Part shown: one piece after another, positions 6,988-16,167 of the stretch
Layout: each line of letters starts with the position of its first letter
Numbering within the stretch: position 1 is the stretch's first letter
Origin: Rummeliibacillus pycnus
Lineage (GTDB): Bacteria; Bacillota; Bacilli; Bacillales_A; Planococcaceae
DNA: 64,000 nt
NCBI RefSeq assembly: GCF_002884495.1
Contig: NZ_KZ614145.1
Coordinates: 3,610,423 to 3,674,422, forward strand
Direction: 5' to 3'
Position numbers and translations under genes: made by a program
The notes under the pieces: generated by a model
What the model was told of the DNA's origin: nothing
Seen by the model: only the letters and a program-made list of their open reading frames with translations
Database searches by the model: none

Positions 6988-8727
6988 ATGTTCGATGTAT
7001 TAATAAAACTTAAATGGTTTTTCAAAGAAAACAGAAAACGATATACGATTGCAGTTTTACTGCTAATCGTTGCAAATACTTTAGAAGTACTGCCACCGTG
7101 GTTGATTGGTAAAACGATTGATTCAATTGACAGTGGGACCCTTACGGATTCACTATTGTTGCAATTTTTAGGCTCATTTGCAGCCATCTTAGTAATTGCT
7201 TATGTAGTAAATTTTATTTGGCAATATGAATTATTCGGTGGTTCAAATGTAATCGAGCGCAAATTGAGAAAAAGTTTAATGGCGCAGTTCTTAAAAATGT
7301 CACCACCGTTTTATGAGCGAAATAGAACTGGTGATTTAATGGCACGTGCTACCAATGATTTACGTGCAGTTTCTGTTACAGCTGGCTTTGGGATCATGAC
7401 ACTTTTGGATTCAACATTATACCTAGGTACGATTATTTTAATGATGGGTTTTTCAGTATCTTGGAAATTAACGCTTGCAGCTATTATTCCATTGCCAATT
7501 TTAGCGACTACGATGCAAATTTTAGGTAAGAAAATTCATGAAAAATATATGATTGCACAAGATGCTTTTGGACAGATGAACGACCGTGTATTAGAAGCTG
7601 TTGAAGGTGTGCGTGTAGTCCGTGCATATGTACATGAAAGAGCAACCGAAAAGCAATTTGCAGATATGACAGAAGACGTTTATCAAAAAAACATGAACGT
7701 AGAAAAAATCGATGCATGGTTTACACCAATAACACGAGTTCTAACTGGGCTAAGTTATATGATTGGTCTTGGTTATGGGGCGTACTTAGTATCTATTGGT
7801 GATATTACTTTAGGAAACTTAGTTTCTTTTAACGTCTATTTAGGGATGGTTGTCTGGCCAATGTTTGCAATCGGAGAATTAATAAATGTCATGCAACGTG
7901 GAAATGCATCATTGGATCGTGTACAAGAAACGTTAAATGAAAAAGAAGATGTGGCAGATCCACAATCTCCAACGGTAATTGAAAAACCCAATTCCATTGT
8001 TTTTCGCGATGTAACTTTCCAATATCCACAATCACAAAACATTAACTTGGCTCATTTAGAAGTATCTCTAGAAAAAGGGCAAACACTTGGGATTGTAGGA
8101 AAGACCGGTAGTGGTAAAACAACAGTGGTGAAACAATTGTTACGAGAATATCCCACTGGTGAAGGGGCACTAAAACTATCTGGTGAGTTAATCGAAGAAC
8201 AAACTAAAGAACAGGTACGCAATTGGATAGGTTATGTTCCTCAAAATCATGTCCTTTTCTCTAGAACGATACGAGAAAATATTTTGTTTGGAAAACCAGA
8301 TGCGACGGAAGAGGAATTACAGACAGCCCTTCAAGTGTCATGCTTTGAAAAAGATTTAGAAATGTTACCGATGGGATTAAATACATTAGTTGGCGAAAAA
8401 GGCATCTCTCTATCGGGAGGGCAAAAACAAAGGATTTCTATTGCACGTGCCTTAATACGAGATCCTGAAATCTTAATAATGGATGATTCGCTTTCAGCGG
8501 TTGATGCTAAAACAGAAAGTGCCATTATCAAAAATATTCAGCAAATCCGCAAAGATAAAACAACCATAATCGTAACGCATAGGCTGTCAGCAATTATGCA
8601 TGCAGACTGGATTATCGTATTAGAAGACGGCAAAATTGTTGAGGAAGGTACACATGAACAACTAATTTTACAAGATGGTTGGTACAAAGAACAGCATGAT
8701 CGCCAACAAATTGAGGAGGCGAAATAA
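6988..8727 (+). CDS. bmrC: Multidrug ABC exporter half-transporter, BmrC (YheI)-like, degenerate-site subunit
   Basis: A 579-residue type IV ABC half-transporter: six membrane helices (about 15-310) then a nucleotide-binding domain (about 340-570). The Walker A lysine is Lys377 (GKTGSGKT) and the signature is LSGGQKQR. In the Walker B motif LIMDDSLSAVD, the catalytic position after Asp499 is Asp500 instead of glutamate. This is the hallmark of the BmrC side of heterodimeric exporters, where one ATP site is degenerate. It overlaps the next gene by one base (TAATG), giving tight coupling with its partner. Expression is predicted to depend on the upstream leader-peptide attenuator. B. subtilis BmrCD exports drugs such as Hoechst dyes and doxorubicin and is induced by ribosome inhibitors. 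Confidence 0.9.
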   Translation: MFDVLIKLKWFFKENRKRYTIAVLLLIVANTLEVLPPWLIGKTIDSIDSGTLTDSLLLQFLGSFAAILVIAYVVNFIWQYELFGGSNVIERKLRKSLMAQFLKMSPPFYERNRTGDLMARATNDLRAVSVTAGFGIMTLLDSTLYLGTIILMMGFSVSWKLTLAAIIPLPILATTMQILGKKIHEKYMIAQDAFGQMNDRVLEAVEGVRVVRAYVHERATEKQFADMTEDVYQKNMNVEKIDAWFTPITRVLTGLSYMIGLGYGAYLVSIGDITLGNLVSFNVYLGMVVWPMFAIGELINVMQRGNASLDRVQETLNEKEDVADPQSPTVIEKPNSIVFRDVTFQYPQSQNINLAHLEVSLEKGQTLGIVGKTGSGKTTVVKQLLREYPTGEGALKLSGELIEEQTKEQVRNWIGYVPQNHVLFSRTIRENILFGKPDATEEELQTALQVSCFEKDLEMLPMGLNTLVGEKGISLSGGQKQRISIARALIRDPEILIMDDSLSAVDAKTESAIIKNIQQIRKDKTTIIVTHRLSAIMHADWIIVLEDGKIVEEGTHEQLILQDGWYKEQHDRQQIEEAK

Positions 8728-10469
8728 TGAGTACAACCAAAAGACTTTTTCAATATGCATTACTTTATAAAAAAATATTAGCTACAGGGTTAGTTCTTTT
8801 AGCTATTGCGGTGGCAGCAGATGTAGCAGGTCCACTAGTAGCAAAGAAAATTATTGATGATCATATCGCAAAAGCAGTTACACAAAGTTTAGAGTATAAA
8901 CCTATTGCTATATTGCTAGCTGTATTCTTTGGTTTAGCAGTAACAACGGCAATTTTTAGATACGGTCAATATATCTTGTTACAAATGGGAGCCAATCGTA
9001 TTATTCAAAAAATGCGAAACGATGTTTATCAACATATTCAAACTCTCCCAATCCATTATTTTGATCGATTACCTGCAGGTAAAGTAGTATCACGAGTAAC
9101 GAATGATACGGAAGCCATTCATGATTTATTTGTTCAAGTATTATCACAATTTGCAGCAAGCTTTATGACGATTTTTGGTATCTATATTGCGTTATTCTTC
9201 CTTGATTGGAAAATGGCTTGTATTGCATTAATCATTATTCCATTACTTATCCTTTGGGCGATTCTATACCGAAAGTATGCGGCAAAATACAACCATATCG
9301 TACGTGGTAAGTTGTCTGATATGAATGGAATGATCAATGAGTCCATCAATGGTATGACCATCATCCAAGCATTTGGTCGAGAAAAACAAATGTCTGATGA
9401 GTTTAATGAACTAAATGATGAATATTATAAATATCAAAATAAACTGGTTTTATTAGACTCTGCTACTTCGCATAATTTAGTAGGAGTTATCCGCTCCCTA
9501 ACATTTATCATGTTTATCTGGTATTTTGGTAGTGCTGAATTGTCTAATAATCGTGCGATTTCAATCGGTATGCTGTATGCATTTGTCGATTATATTACAC
9601 GTTTGTTCAATCCAGTTACGAATATTGTCAACCAGCTTGCTAACTTAGAAAGGGCAAATGTTGCCTCTGAACGTATTTTTGAATTATTAGATCAAAATGG
9701 TGAACCAGTAGATGATACGAAAATTGACCGCTATCATGGGGATGTAGCATTCAATCATGTTTGGTTTGCCTATAAAGAAAAAGAATATGTTTTAAAAGAT
9801 ATTAACTTCAAAGCAAAACAAGGAGAAACAATCGCTTTAGTTGGCCATACAGGATCAGGAAAAAGTTCAATTATGAATTTATTGTTCCGTTTTTATGATG
9901 TGACGAAAGGTTCAATTACGATTGATGGAATGGATATTCGAGATTATTCACGTCAAACGATTCGTGAACATATGGGTATCGTCTTACAAGATCCATATTT
10001 ATTTACAGGCACAATTGCCTCAAATGTAAGTCTAGATGATCCGAGGATTTCCCGTGAGACAGTTAAAAACGCATTAAAAGCAGTAGGTGGCGATCAAGTA
10101 TTAGCCAATTTACCTGGAGGTTTAGATGAACCTGTTATTGAAAAGGGAAGTACACTTTCATCGGGACAACGACAATTGATTTCTTTTGCGAGAGCACTTG
10201 CATTTAATCCAGCGATTTTAATATTAGATGAAGCTACCTCCAATATTGATACAGAAACAGAAGAAATCATCCAACATGCAATGGAAGTATTGAAAAAAGG
10301 ACGTACAACATTTATCATTGCACATCGACTATCTACTATTAAAAATGCGGATCGTATATTAGTTCTTGATCGGGGAGAAATTGTAGAACAAGGAACACAT
10401 GATGAGCTGATTGCTTTTGGTGGAAAGTATCATCAAATGTATAGGCTTCAATCAGGGGAAATGAAATAA
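8727..10469 (+). CDS. bmrD: Multidrug ABC exporter half-transporter, BmrD (YheH)-like, catalytic subunit
   Basis: A 580-residue partner of BmrC with the same architecture. The Walker A (GHTGSGKSS) and Walker B (ILILDEATSNID) are canonical with catalytic Glu502, but its signature reads LSSGQRQ instead of LSGGQ. This is complementary to BmrC: the intact site uses BmrD's Walker motifs and BmrC's signature, the degenerate site the reverse. B. subtilis BmrD is about 673 aa and carries an extra extracellular domain; this copy is roughly 90 residues shorter and appears to lack it. A terminator follows 23 nt after the stop. Confidence 0.9.
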   Translation: MSTTKRLFQYALLYKKILATGLVLLAIAVAADVAGPLVAKKIIDDHIAKAVTQSLEYKPIAILLAVFFGLAVTTAIFRYGQYILLQMGANRIIQKMRNDVYQHIQTLPIHYFDRLPAGKVVSRVTNDTEAIHDLFVQVLSQFAASFMTIFGIYIALFFLDWKMACIALIIIPLLILWAILYRKYAAKYNHIVRGKLSDMNGMINESINGMTIIQAFGREKQMSDEFNELNDEYYKYQNKLVLLDSATSHNLVGVIRSLTFIMFIWYFGSAELSNNRAISIGMLYAFVDYITRLFNPVTNIVNQLANLERANVASERIFELLDQNGEPVDDTKIDRYHGDVAFNHVWFAYKEKEYVLKDINFKAKQGETIALVGHTGSGKSSIMNLLFRFYDVTKGSITIDGMDIRDYSRQTIREHMGIVLQDPYLFTGTIASNVSLDDPRISRETVKNALKAVGGDQVLANLPGGLDEPVIEKGSTLSSGQRQLISFARALAFNPAILILDEATSNIDTETEEIIQHAMEVLKKGRTTFIIAHRLSTIKNADRILVLDRGEIVEQGTHDELIAFGGKYHQMYRLQSGEMK

Positions 10470-10491
10470 TTGATACCATTTAAACTAATTT

Positions 10492-10527
10492 CCAACTATG
10501 AACTTCTTCGTTCATAGTTGGTTTTTT
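10492..10527 (+). terminator. Intrinsic terminator of bmrCD
   Basis: A perfect 12-bp stem (CCAACTATGAAC and its complement) with a 6-nt loop, then a run of six Ts. Confidence 0.9.
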
Positions 10528-10650
10528 CTTTTTTAAGAATTTCATCACTCCATCTCAAGTGGAAAAACTGATATGATAGATATTAGTGTTTTTTATTCTG
10601 TATGAAGAACAATCCATATTAAAAGATTTCAAAGAAAGGAAGTTATGTTC

Positions 10651-13600
10651 ATGGCACAAGTAATGGCTAAGCCTGCAGTGATGCGTACAAATTTAATACT
10701 TACGAACAAAGCGCGTGAAGGCATCTTAGCATGGGCGAAAGATGAACATGCTTTTTTTCATCTGCAAAAATCATTTGTTGTGCATATTGAGCATGTTCAG
10801 AATACTGCACAAGATGAAATGGCTGTTACACTCTATTTTGATAATATAGAAAATACTGTACTAGCAGAAAAACTAGATGCACAAGTAGCAGTGATGAATT
10901 GTGTAGTTAAGTATGAAGGTTTACTGGCAACAAATTTCCGTGTGTTAAGTAATCGAGTACCTGTTCATACGAATCGGCGCTTTAAAACCAAAATGCAGTT
11001 CGCAACAAATGCAAGCAATACAGTGGGTTTACCACTTGAATTACACAATAAAATTCGCGAACTACCAATTGCAGAAGAACGTTCCAAATATGTTCAAAAA
11101 CGTATTTCTAGCTGGGAAGGTTATTTAAAAATTCAAGAAAGAGATGCAACGATAGATGATATGAAAGCATCTTTTTCTCACTACGAGTTTAATGAAGATT
11201 TTAGTAGAGTAACTTTCAAAATAAGTGGATTAAAGGAAAGTGAATGGCAAAAGGTACAAGGATTAAGTGCGAAAATTCAGGGATCAAAAGATGAGTTAGG
11301 AGCTGTATTAAAAGCACACCCTGCAAAAAAAACGGTTGAAATCGAGTTACGTCCATTTATACAGGTGCAAATTCGAAAAGACAAATGGCATCCGAAAATT
11401 AAAGAATTGGTTTTTAGTAACTTTGCTACGCTTAGTCAAATCCGTAGATTACGAAAAGGATTTAGTGACTTAGAAAAAGGTTTTGCTGCCAATGCCAATT
11501 TAGAGAAGATTCTCTTTGAAGAACGTCCTCGAATCACACCGCCTAAAAAAAGAGTAGAATTACAATTTGATAATCGACTTAATGAGTTCCAAAGGGAAGC
11601 GGTTATAGGAGCCATGTCAGCGGAGGATTTATATGTGATCCAAGGTCCTCCAGGTACAGGAAAAACAACTGTTATCTCTGAAATCTGCCAGCAAAATGCC
11701 AAAGCTGGTCTTAAAACATTAGTAGCATCCCAATCTAATTTAGCAGTGGATAATGCATTGAGTAGATTACTTGCTAATAAAGACATTCGTATTCTTCGTT
11801 ATGGCCGTACGGAAAGCATCGAAGAAGAAGGCAAGAAATTCATTGAAGAAAATGTAGCTCTCTATTGGCGCGAACAAACATTACACGATTTGGAAGCGGA
11901 ACTAGCTATACACAGAGATCGTACAGCAGAATTAGATACAGCAATTAAGAAAAAAGAAGCAGAATTGCAAGGGTTACAAACTCAGCTACAAGTACTGAAC
12001 GAAAAGATTATTCAACAAGAGCAAGCGGAAAAAGAATATGTTGTTGTAGAAGAAAAGATTAAAACGCTAAAGAAATCATTAGGGGTATTGCGAAAAGAAC
12101 TTCGTCGATTAGAAGAACAAACAACTACACTAACAACGAAGAAAAAAGATGCACAACAGCAAATTGAACAGTTTAAAGACTTACTTTCTAAATACGGTTC
12201 GTTAGAAAAAATAAAAGAAGTTGAACGGCAAAAACAAGAAGAGGTTGTAAAGTTACGCCAACAGGTTGCCTATTTAATCGCGAAAGGTGAACTGGAAGAA
12301 GCAGAAGTTTCGTTGAAAAATGCACGTACCGCTTATACTGATTGGCTTGAAAACCATAAAAAATTGCAAGCTTCAATTGAAGACATTGAAGAATGTAAAA
12401 AGATCCAAGATTTGAATGTATTTATGGAAGAACATCATATCCAGGCCAACACAAAAATTGAATGGCAACGAAATTCCTTTAATCGTATTAAAGCCCAAAT
12501 GTTCGGCTATAACGAATGGAAAGATGTTAGAAATCGATTAAATAGTGCAATTGGATTTTTAGAAAAAAAAATTGGTATTACTCAGAGTCAGCAAATTTTG
12601 CAAAAAGTAGAGGCGCAAGCTGCTAATGGATATTCTTCTTATTCCATACGAGAAGTTGACCAAGCAATCGATCATTTTAAAAAATTTCTTCTTGAAACAC
12701 CCGATTTATTTGTTAATCAGCTTTATGGATATCTAGAACGGTTATACAACCGTCGTCTTTTTGTTGAAGAGCAATTTGGCATGCTTGAAAATCAACGACT
12801 AGAAATTATGCGTCTATTTCAAATGATGAAACAAGAAGTTCACAACCAAGTTTCTTATATATTAAATACATCGAAACAACATGAAAGTGGATTATTGAAT
12901 GTAGGAAATCGTTGGAATACAGAGGTTGAACAATTAAAGAAGAAGATTGATCAATTACAGGTTACGATTAGAGAGGAAGAAATAGCTGTTCCACTAGTTG
13001 AATTGCAAAATCAATTGATACATCTAGAAAAAGAAATAGCTGAAATTACCGAGCAACAACAAGTAGTTGCCTCAACTTTACCAAAGCTTCAACAAATAGA
13101 AGATGAGTTAGAACTAATTGTTCAGGACGAAGCAAAAGCATTAGAAGAATTTTCATTAAAAGAGGGACAAGTGAAGGAAGTTAATACCAAGGGACTTGTT
13201 CAAGAAAAAAAATTAAAAGAACTAGAACAAATTCTGCAGCAGGATTTAACGAGACAAAAGCAATATACAGAAGAGACAATTAGTAGTGTGCAAAAGACAA
13301 TTGAAAAACTACTACACGATCAGCAACAATTACCAATCAAACAACAGTTGCAACAACAATGGCATCAGTTATTGTTAAATGCCAGTGAACATGATTTAGA
13401 TGAAATTAGAAAACTGTATGTAAATCATGCCAATGTAATCGGGACTACTTGTGTGGCTTCTGCGAGAAAAGAATTTATGGATAACTATCCTACCTTTGAT
13501 GTTGTCATTATTGATGAGGTATCAAAAGCAACACCACCAGAGTTACTTCTTCCTATGTTAAAAGGGAAGAAAATCATCTTAGTAGGTGATCACCATCAAC

Positions 13601-14460
13601 TACCGCCGTTAATCGGAGATGACACATTAGAAGAAACATTAAAAGCGATTATTGATGAAAGTGATGATTTACAAGAAATTAATGAGTTGAAAAAATTATT
13701 AAAAGAATCATTATTCGAACGCTTATTTAAAAATTTACCGAAGAGTAATAAGCAAATGCTAGCGATTCAATATCGTATGCATGAGAACATTATGAAAACC
13801 ATTACGCCATTTTATAAAAATGAAGATAATTATCTACGCTGTGGTTTAGAAGAATCGGATAAAGTACGCGACCATTTCTTAGAAGGAAATTATGTAAAAC
13901 GCAGTGATCATTTAATATGGCTCGATATGCCAAGTAAGAAACCCTATTTTGAAGAGCAGATGAAAAATGGCAAGAGTCGATTTAATCCAGGAGAATTAGA
14001 TACGATTCGTCATACATTACTAGATCTCAATCATGCAACTGAAATGGCTATTGCAAGTGGTAATTTACCAGAAGGTACAAAGAAAAGCGTAGGGGTAATC
14101 AGTTTCTATGGTGAACAAGTAAAGAAAATAGACCATCTTGTGCAACAAGAACTGAAACTAGATCACTTACAACTTCGTACAGGAACAGTTGACCGATTCC
14201 AAGGTATGGAAATGGATGTCATTATCGTTAGTATGGTCCGCAATACGGAGCATAAGGGTGGAGACATTGGGTTTGCCAATGATTATCGTCGATTAAATGT
14301 AGCGTTATCACGTGCAAGAGAATTGCTTATTCTCGTAGGAAGTACTGATATGTTTACAAAACGTGCGAAGAAAAAAGAGTCTCGTGAAATGTATAGCTAT
14401 TTACTTGAAGTTGTAAAATCACAGAACGGCCTTCGTGATGAGGAAGGAAATCCAAAATAG
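10651..14460 (+). CDS. UPF1-like superfamily 1 helicase/ATPase with long internal coiled coil
   Basis: A 1269-residue protein. The N-terminal 300 residues are a nucleic-acid-binding-like region without a family I can name. Walker A is QGPPGTGKTT (331-340), followed by motif Ia (SQSNLAVDNAL). A coiled coil of about 500 residues (roughly 400-910) splits the first RecA domain before Walker B (IIDEVSKATPPE, Asp955-Glu956). Motif III VGDHHQLPPL, motif IV IQYRMHENIM, motif V TVDRFQGMEMD and motif VI RRLNVALSRAR (1213-1223) complete the second RecA domain. This is the AAA_11/AAA_12 (UPF1/Dna2/SMUBP) helicase set. No nuclease domain is visible. The start at 10651 is chosen for its spacing to AAAGGAAG; the ATG at 10645 is too close. 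It is followed 23 nt later by a winged-helix gene, its likely partner. The role is unknown: RNA or DNA surveillance, or defence. Confidence 0.75.
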   Translation: MAQVMAKPAVMRTNLILTNKAREGILAWAKDEHAFFHLQKSFVVHIEHVQNTAQDEMAVTLYFDNIENTVLAEKLDAQVAVMNCVVKYEGLLATNFRVLSNRVPVHTNRRFKTKMQFATNASNTVGLPLELHNKIRELPIAEERSKYVQKRISSWEGYLKIQERDATIDDMKASFSHYEFNEDFSRVTFKISGLKESEWQKVQGLSAKIQGSKDELGAVLKAHPAKKTVEIELRPFIQVQIRKDKWHPKIKELVFSNFATLSQIRRLRKGFSDLEKGFAANANLEKILFEERPRITPPKKRVELQFDNRLNEFQREAVIGAMSAEDLYVIQGPPGTGKTTVISEICQQNAKAGLKTLVASQSNLAVDNALSRLLANKDIRILRYGRTESIEEEGKKFIEENVALYWREQTLHDLEAELAIHRDRTAELDTAIKKKEAELQGLQTQLQVLNEKIIQQEQAEKEYVVVEEKIKTLKKSLGVLRKELRRLEEQTTTLTTKKKDAQQQIEQFKDLLSKYGSLEKIKEVERQKQEEVVKLRQQVAYLIAKGELEEAEVSLKNARTAYTDWLENHKKLQASIEDIEECKKIQDLNVFMEEHHIQANTKIEWQRNSFNRIKAQMFGYNEWKDVRNRLNSAIGFLEKKIGITQSQQILQKVEAQAANGYSSYSIREVDQAIDHFKKFLLETPDLFVNQLYGYLERLYNRRLFVEEQFGMLENQRLEIMRLFQMMKQEVHNQVSYILNTSKQHESGLLNVGNRWNTEVEQLKKKIDQLQVTIREEEIAVPLVELQNQLIHLEKEIAEITEQQQVVASTLPKLQQIEDELELIVQDEAKALEEFSLKEGQVKEVNTKGLVQEKKLKELEQILQQDLTRQKQYTEETISSVQKTIEKLLHDQQQLPIKQQLQQQWHQLLLNASEHDLDEIRKLYVNHANVIGTTCVASARKEFMDNYPTFDVVIIDEVSKATPPELLLPMLKGKKIILVGDHHQLPPLIGDDTLEETLKAIIDESDDLQEINELKKLLKESLFERLFKNLPKSNKQMLAIQYRMHENIMKTITPFYKNEDNYLRCGLEESDKVRDHFLEGNYVKRSDHLIWLDMPSKKPYFEEQMKNGKSRFNPGELDTIRHTLLDLNHATEMAIASGNLPEGTKKSVGVISFYGEQVKKIDHLVQQELKLDHLQLRTGTVDRFQGMEMDVIIVSMVRNTEHKGGDIGFANDYRRLNVALSRARELLILVGSTDMFTKRAKKKESREMYSYLLEVVKSQNGLRDEEGNPK

Positions 14461-14483
14461 TATTTTGAAGGGAGGCATTCACC

Positions 14484-15260
14484 TTGAAAGCATTAGAGAA
14501 AAAGCTTACAGACAAAATTAAACAAGACAAAAGTGTTGAAATATTATCGGTTTCAAGTTGGTGCTTTCCTATTCAAACGATTGAGTTTAAATATAAACCA
14601 GTAAAACGATTTACAATGGATATCTTGATGAAGATGGTATTACTTAGCTGCCAACAAGCAGAGATTGCCGAACCAAAAGAACTAAGTGATCTATTATTGG
14701 TCGAAGAATTATTTATCCGTGATTTACTACAAAATCTACAAAAAACGGGTTTGGTAGAAAAAGAAGAATATTATCAACTTACTGAGAGAGGAAAGAAACA
14801 GTTAGAAAACGGTATTTTTGAAGAAGCACAAGAAGAGGAAATTCAGGAATTACTTTATAGTTCAAATCATAAAGCTTTTTTGGTAGGGGATATTGAACAA
14901 TTGGATGATTTCGATGAATTTCCAGAAGCTTTTGCCTATGCTTCTGAAGAACCGATAGCTATAGAGAATGAAGTGATCATCCAGGCACTCCAGGAAAATC
15001 GCCCAGTTTCTGAAGATGAAGAATCTAGTGAAAATACAGTGCAAACGTTCATCACTTCGATTGAATCAATAGAAACTGTTCAAATAAATGATATCCCATG
15101 TATGCAATTTATTCTTTATAATAAAGAAAAAGATTTGCTCTATGTTCGTGTTTGGAATACCTTAACGGGATTTTGGGATGAGTCACTAGAAAAATTATTA
15201 ACAGAAAAAGAATTACTAAACTGGCGTGAAAAATACTTGGATAGAATAGGGAATCTTTAA
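14484..15260 (+). CDS. Winged-helix protein of unknown function, partner of the UPF1-like helicase
   Basis: A 258-residue acidic protein starting at a TTG with GGGAGG 8 nt upstream. Residues about 45-110 look like a winged helix-turn-helix: LSDLLLVEELFIRDLLQNLQ, then GLVEKEEYYQLTERGKKQL, a beta-hairpin wing. A very acidic linker follows (EEAQEEEIQE and nearby). The C-terminal part (about 185-258) alternates beta and helical segments and ends LLNWREKYLDRIGNL. I do not recognise a named family. The 23-nt gap to the helicase and lack of a terminator between them indicate one operon. It may target the helicase to nucleic acid or regulate the operon. Confidence 0.6.
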   Translation: MKALEKKLTDKIKQDKSVEILSVSSWCFPIQTIEFKYKPVKRFTMDILMKMVLLSCQQAEIAEPKELSDLLLVEELFIRDLLQNLQKTGLVEKEEYYQLTERGKKQLENGIFEEAQEEEIQELLYSSNHKAFLVGDIEQLDDFDEFPEAFAYASEEPIAIENEVIIQALQENRPVSEDEESSENTVQTFITSIESIETVQINDIPCMQFILYNKEKDLLYVRVWNTLTGFWDESLEKLLTEKELLNWREKYLDRIGNL

Positions 15261-15395
15261 AAGGTCTTATACAAAATAGTTAGGAAATCGTATGATGGAA
15301 ATTTTATTTTATAACTCAAGAGATTGAAAAACTATGGTTGGTTTGGAGTGGAAGATGACAACCCATGGAAAATGTAAATCTTGTGAAGGCATCTT

Positions 15396-15530
15396 AATTG
15401 AAGTGGAATTAGTGGAGACTCCTGTGGGAATATGGACTAGACGAGACCCCGCAGAAAGCGATTAAGGAACGGAGTCTAAGAACGGCCACGTCCGCGGAAA
15501 GAGCTGACTGGAACGGAATGCAAAACTGTA
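15396..15530 (+). repeat. Dispersed intergenic repeat, copy 1
   Basis: This stretch shares long blocks with the reverse complement of 36955-37071: GAAGTGGAATTAG, GGAGACTCCTGTGGGA, CTAGACGAGACCCC and a CGCGGAAAG-like end. It is far more GC-rich than its surroundings. Such elements with a GAGACTCCTGTGGGA core are common between genes in Bacillales. No transposase is present. A 37-codon ORF running into it is not credible as a gene. Confidence 0.8.
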
Positions 15531-15574
15531 TGTTTCGAAAAAGTATATGGATTCAATCGCATAATAATAAAAAG

Positions 15575-15630
15575 AAATCCGAACAAATGTAAAATTTTAA
15601 ATAGAATTTCACAATATAGTTCGGATTTTT
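15575..15630 (+). terminator. Probable long-stem terminator in the gap after the helicase operon
   Basis: AAATCCGAAC (15575-15584) pairs with a complementary arm ending in GGATTTTT (to 15630), with an imperfect inner stem. The T tract follows on the plus strand. It lies 315 nt past the winged-helix gene. The rest of the 15261-15760 gap holds the repeat and AT-rich DNA with no further gene. Confidence 0.55.
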
Positions 15631-15760
15631 CATTACCTAAAATACTTTTGTCTTAACCTCTTTTTACTTTTAGGATAACCCTTAATCTCTATTATGAATA
15701 AGTAAAGAGTCTTTACTTTAGCGTAGTAGCTACGAATAAGAAGAGCAATTTGATAAATTT

Positions 15761-15964
15761 CTAATCATAAACATGAAACAGCATTAACTCATGTACCATC
15801 TTTTTCACTTGTTCCTCATTAGGTGGCGTTTCACTATACCAATTAATGGCACCATCTTTTTCATATATTCCTTCATAGCGATTTTGTTTATAGAAGAAAC
15901 TGATTGTCCAGCCAGGAATTTGTTGATTTTCGTAAAGTGGTTTGAAGCTAAAATGTTGAATCAT
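15761..15964 (-). CDS. yheE: Small conserved protein YheE (DUF5342)
   Basis: A 67-residue protein beginning MIQHFSFKPLYENQQIPGW with the aromatic block FFYKQNRYEGIYEKDG. This matches the small YheE family of Bacillus, which in B. subtilis sits beside yheB and yheA as here. It has no membrane segment and no known activity. A GAAAGGGG ribosome site precedes the ATG. It is transcribed away from yheB. A weak hairpin (AAGTAAAGA...TTTACTT near 15700) may end its transcript. Confidence 0.8.
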   Translation of the reverse strand: MIQHFSFKPLYENQQIPGWTISFFYKQNRYEGIYEKDGAINWYSETPPNEEQVKKMVHELMLFHVYD

Positions 15965-16089
15965 AAGTATGCCCCTTTCACGGTGAAATCTTCTTTTATT
16001 TAGTATAAATTGCCAATGACATTATTCAAAGCAAAACATAAGACTATGTCGAAAAATGGCTATTCATTTTATAACAATGAACGGTCTGT

Positions 16090-16167
16090 TATAATAAAGT
16101 GAAACTTCCATGGGTAGGGGACTTACTGCCCGTTAATGCGGGGTAAAGCTTAGTTTTGAAGAAATGA
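16090..16167 (+). promoter_or_regulatory. Promoter and GC-rich structured leader of yheB
   Basis: A perfect TATAAT lies at 16090-16095 (-35 not clear). The predicted 5' leader, about 16102-16167, is unusually GC-rich. It can form GGGTAG / CTGCCC around an 8-nt loop, followed by GCGGGGTAAAG. It matches no riboswitch consensus I know. A structured regulatory leader is possible. Confidence 0.35.

Noticed and set aside
15355-15465. 36-residue ORF with a CKSC motif
   Set aside because: Half of it is inside the dispersed repeat and no ribosome site precedes it; the cysteine pair is probably chance.
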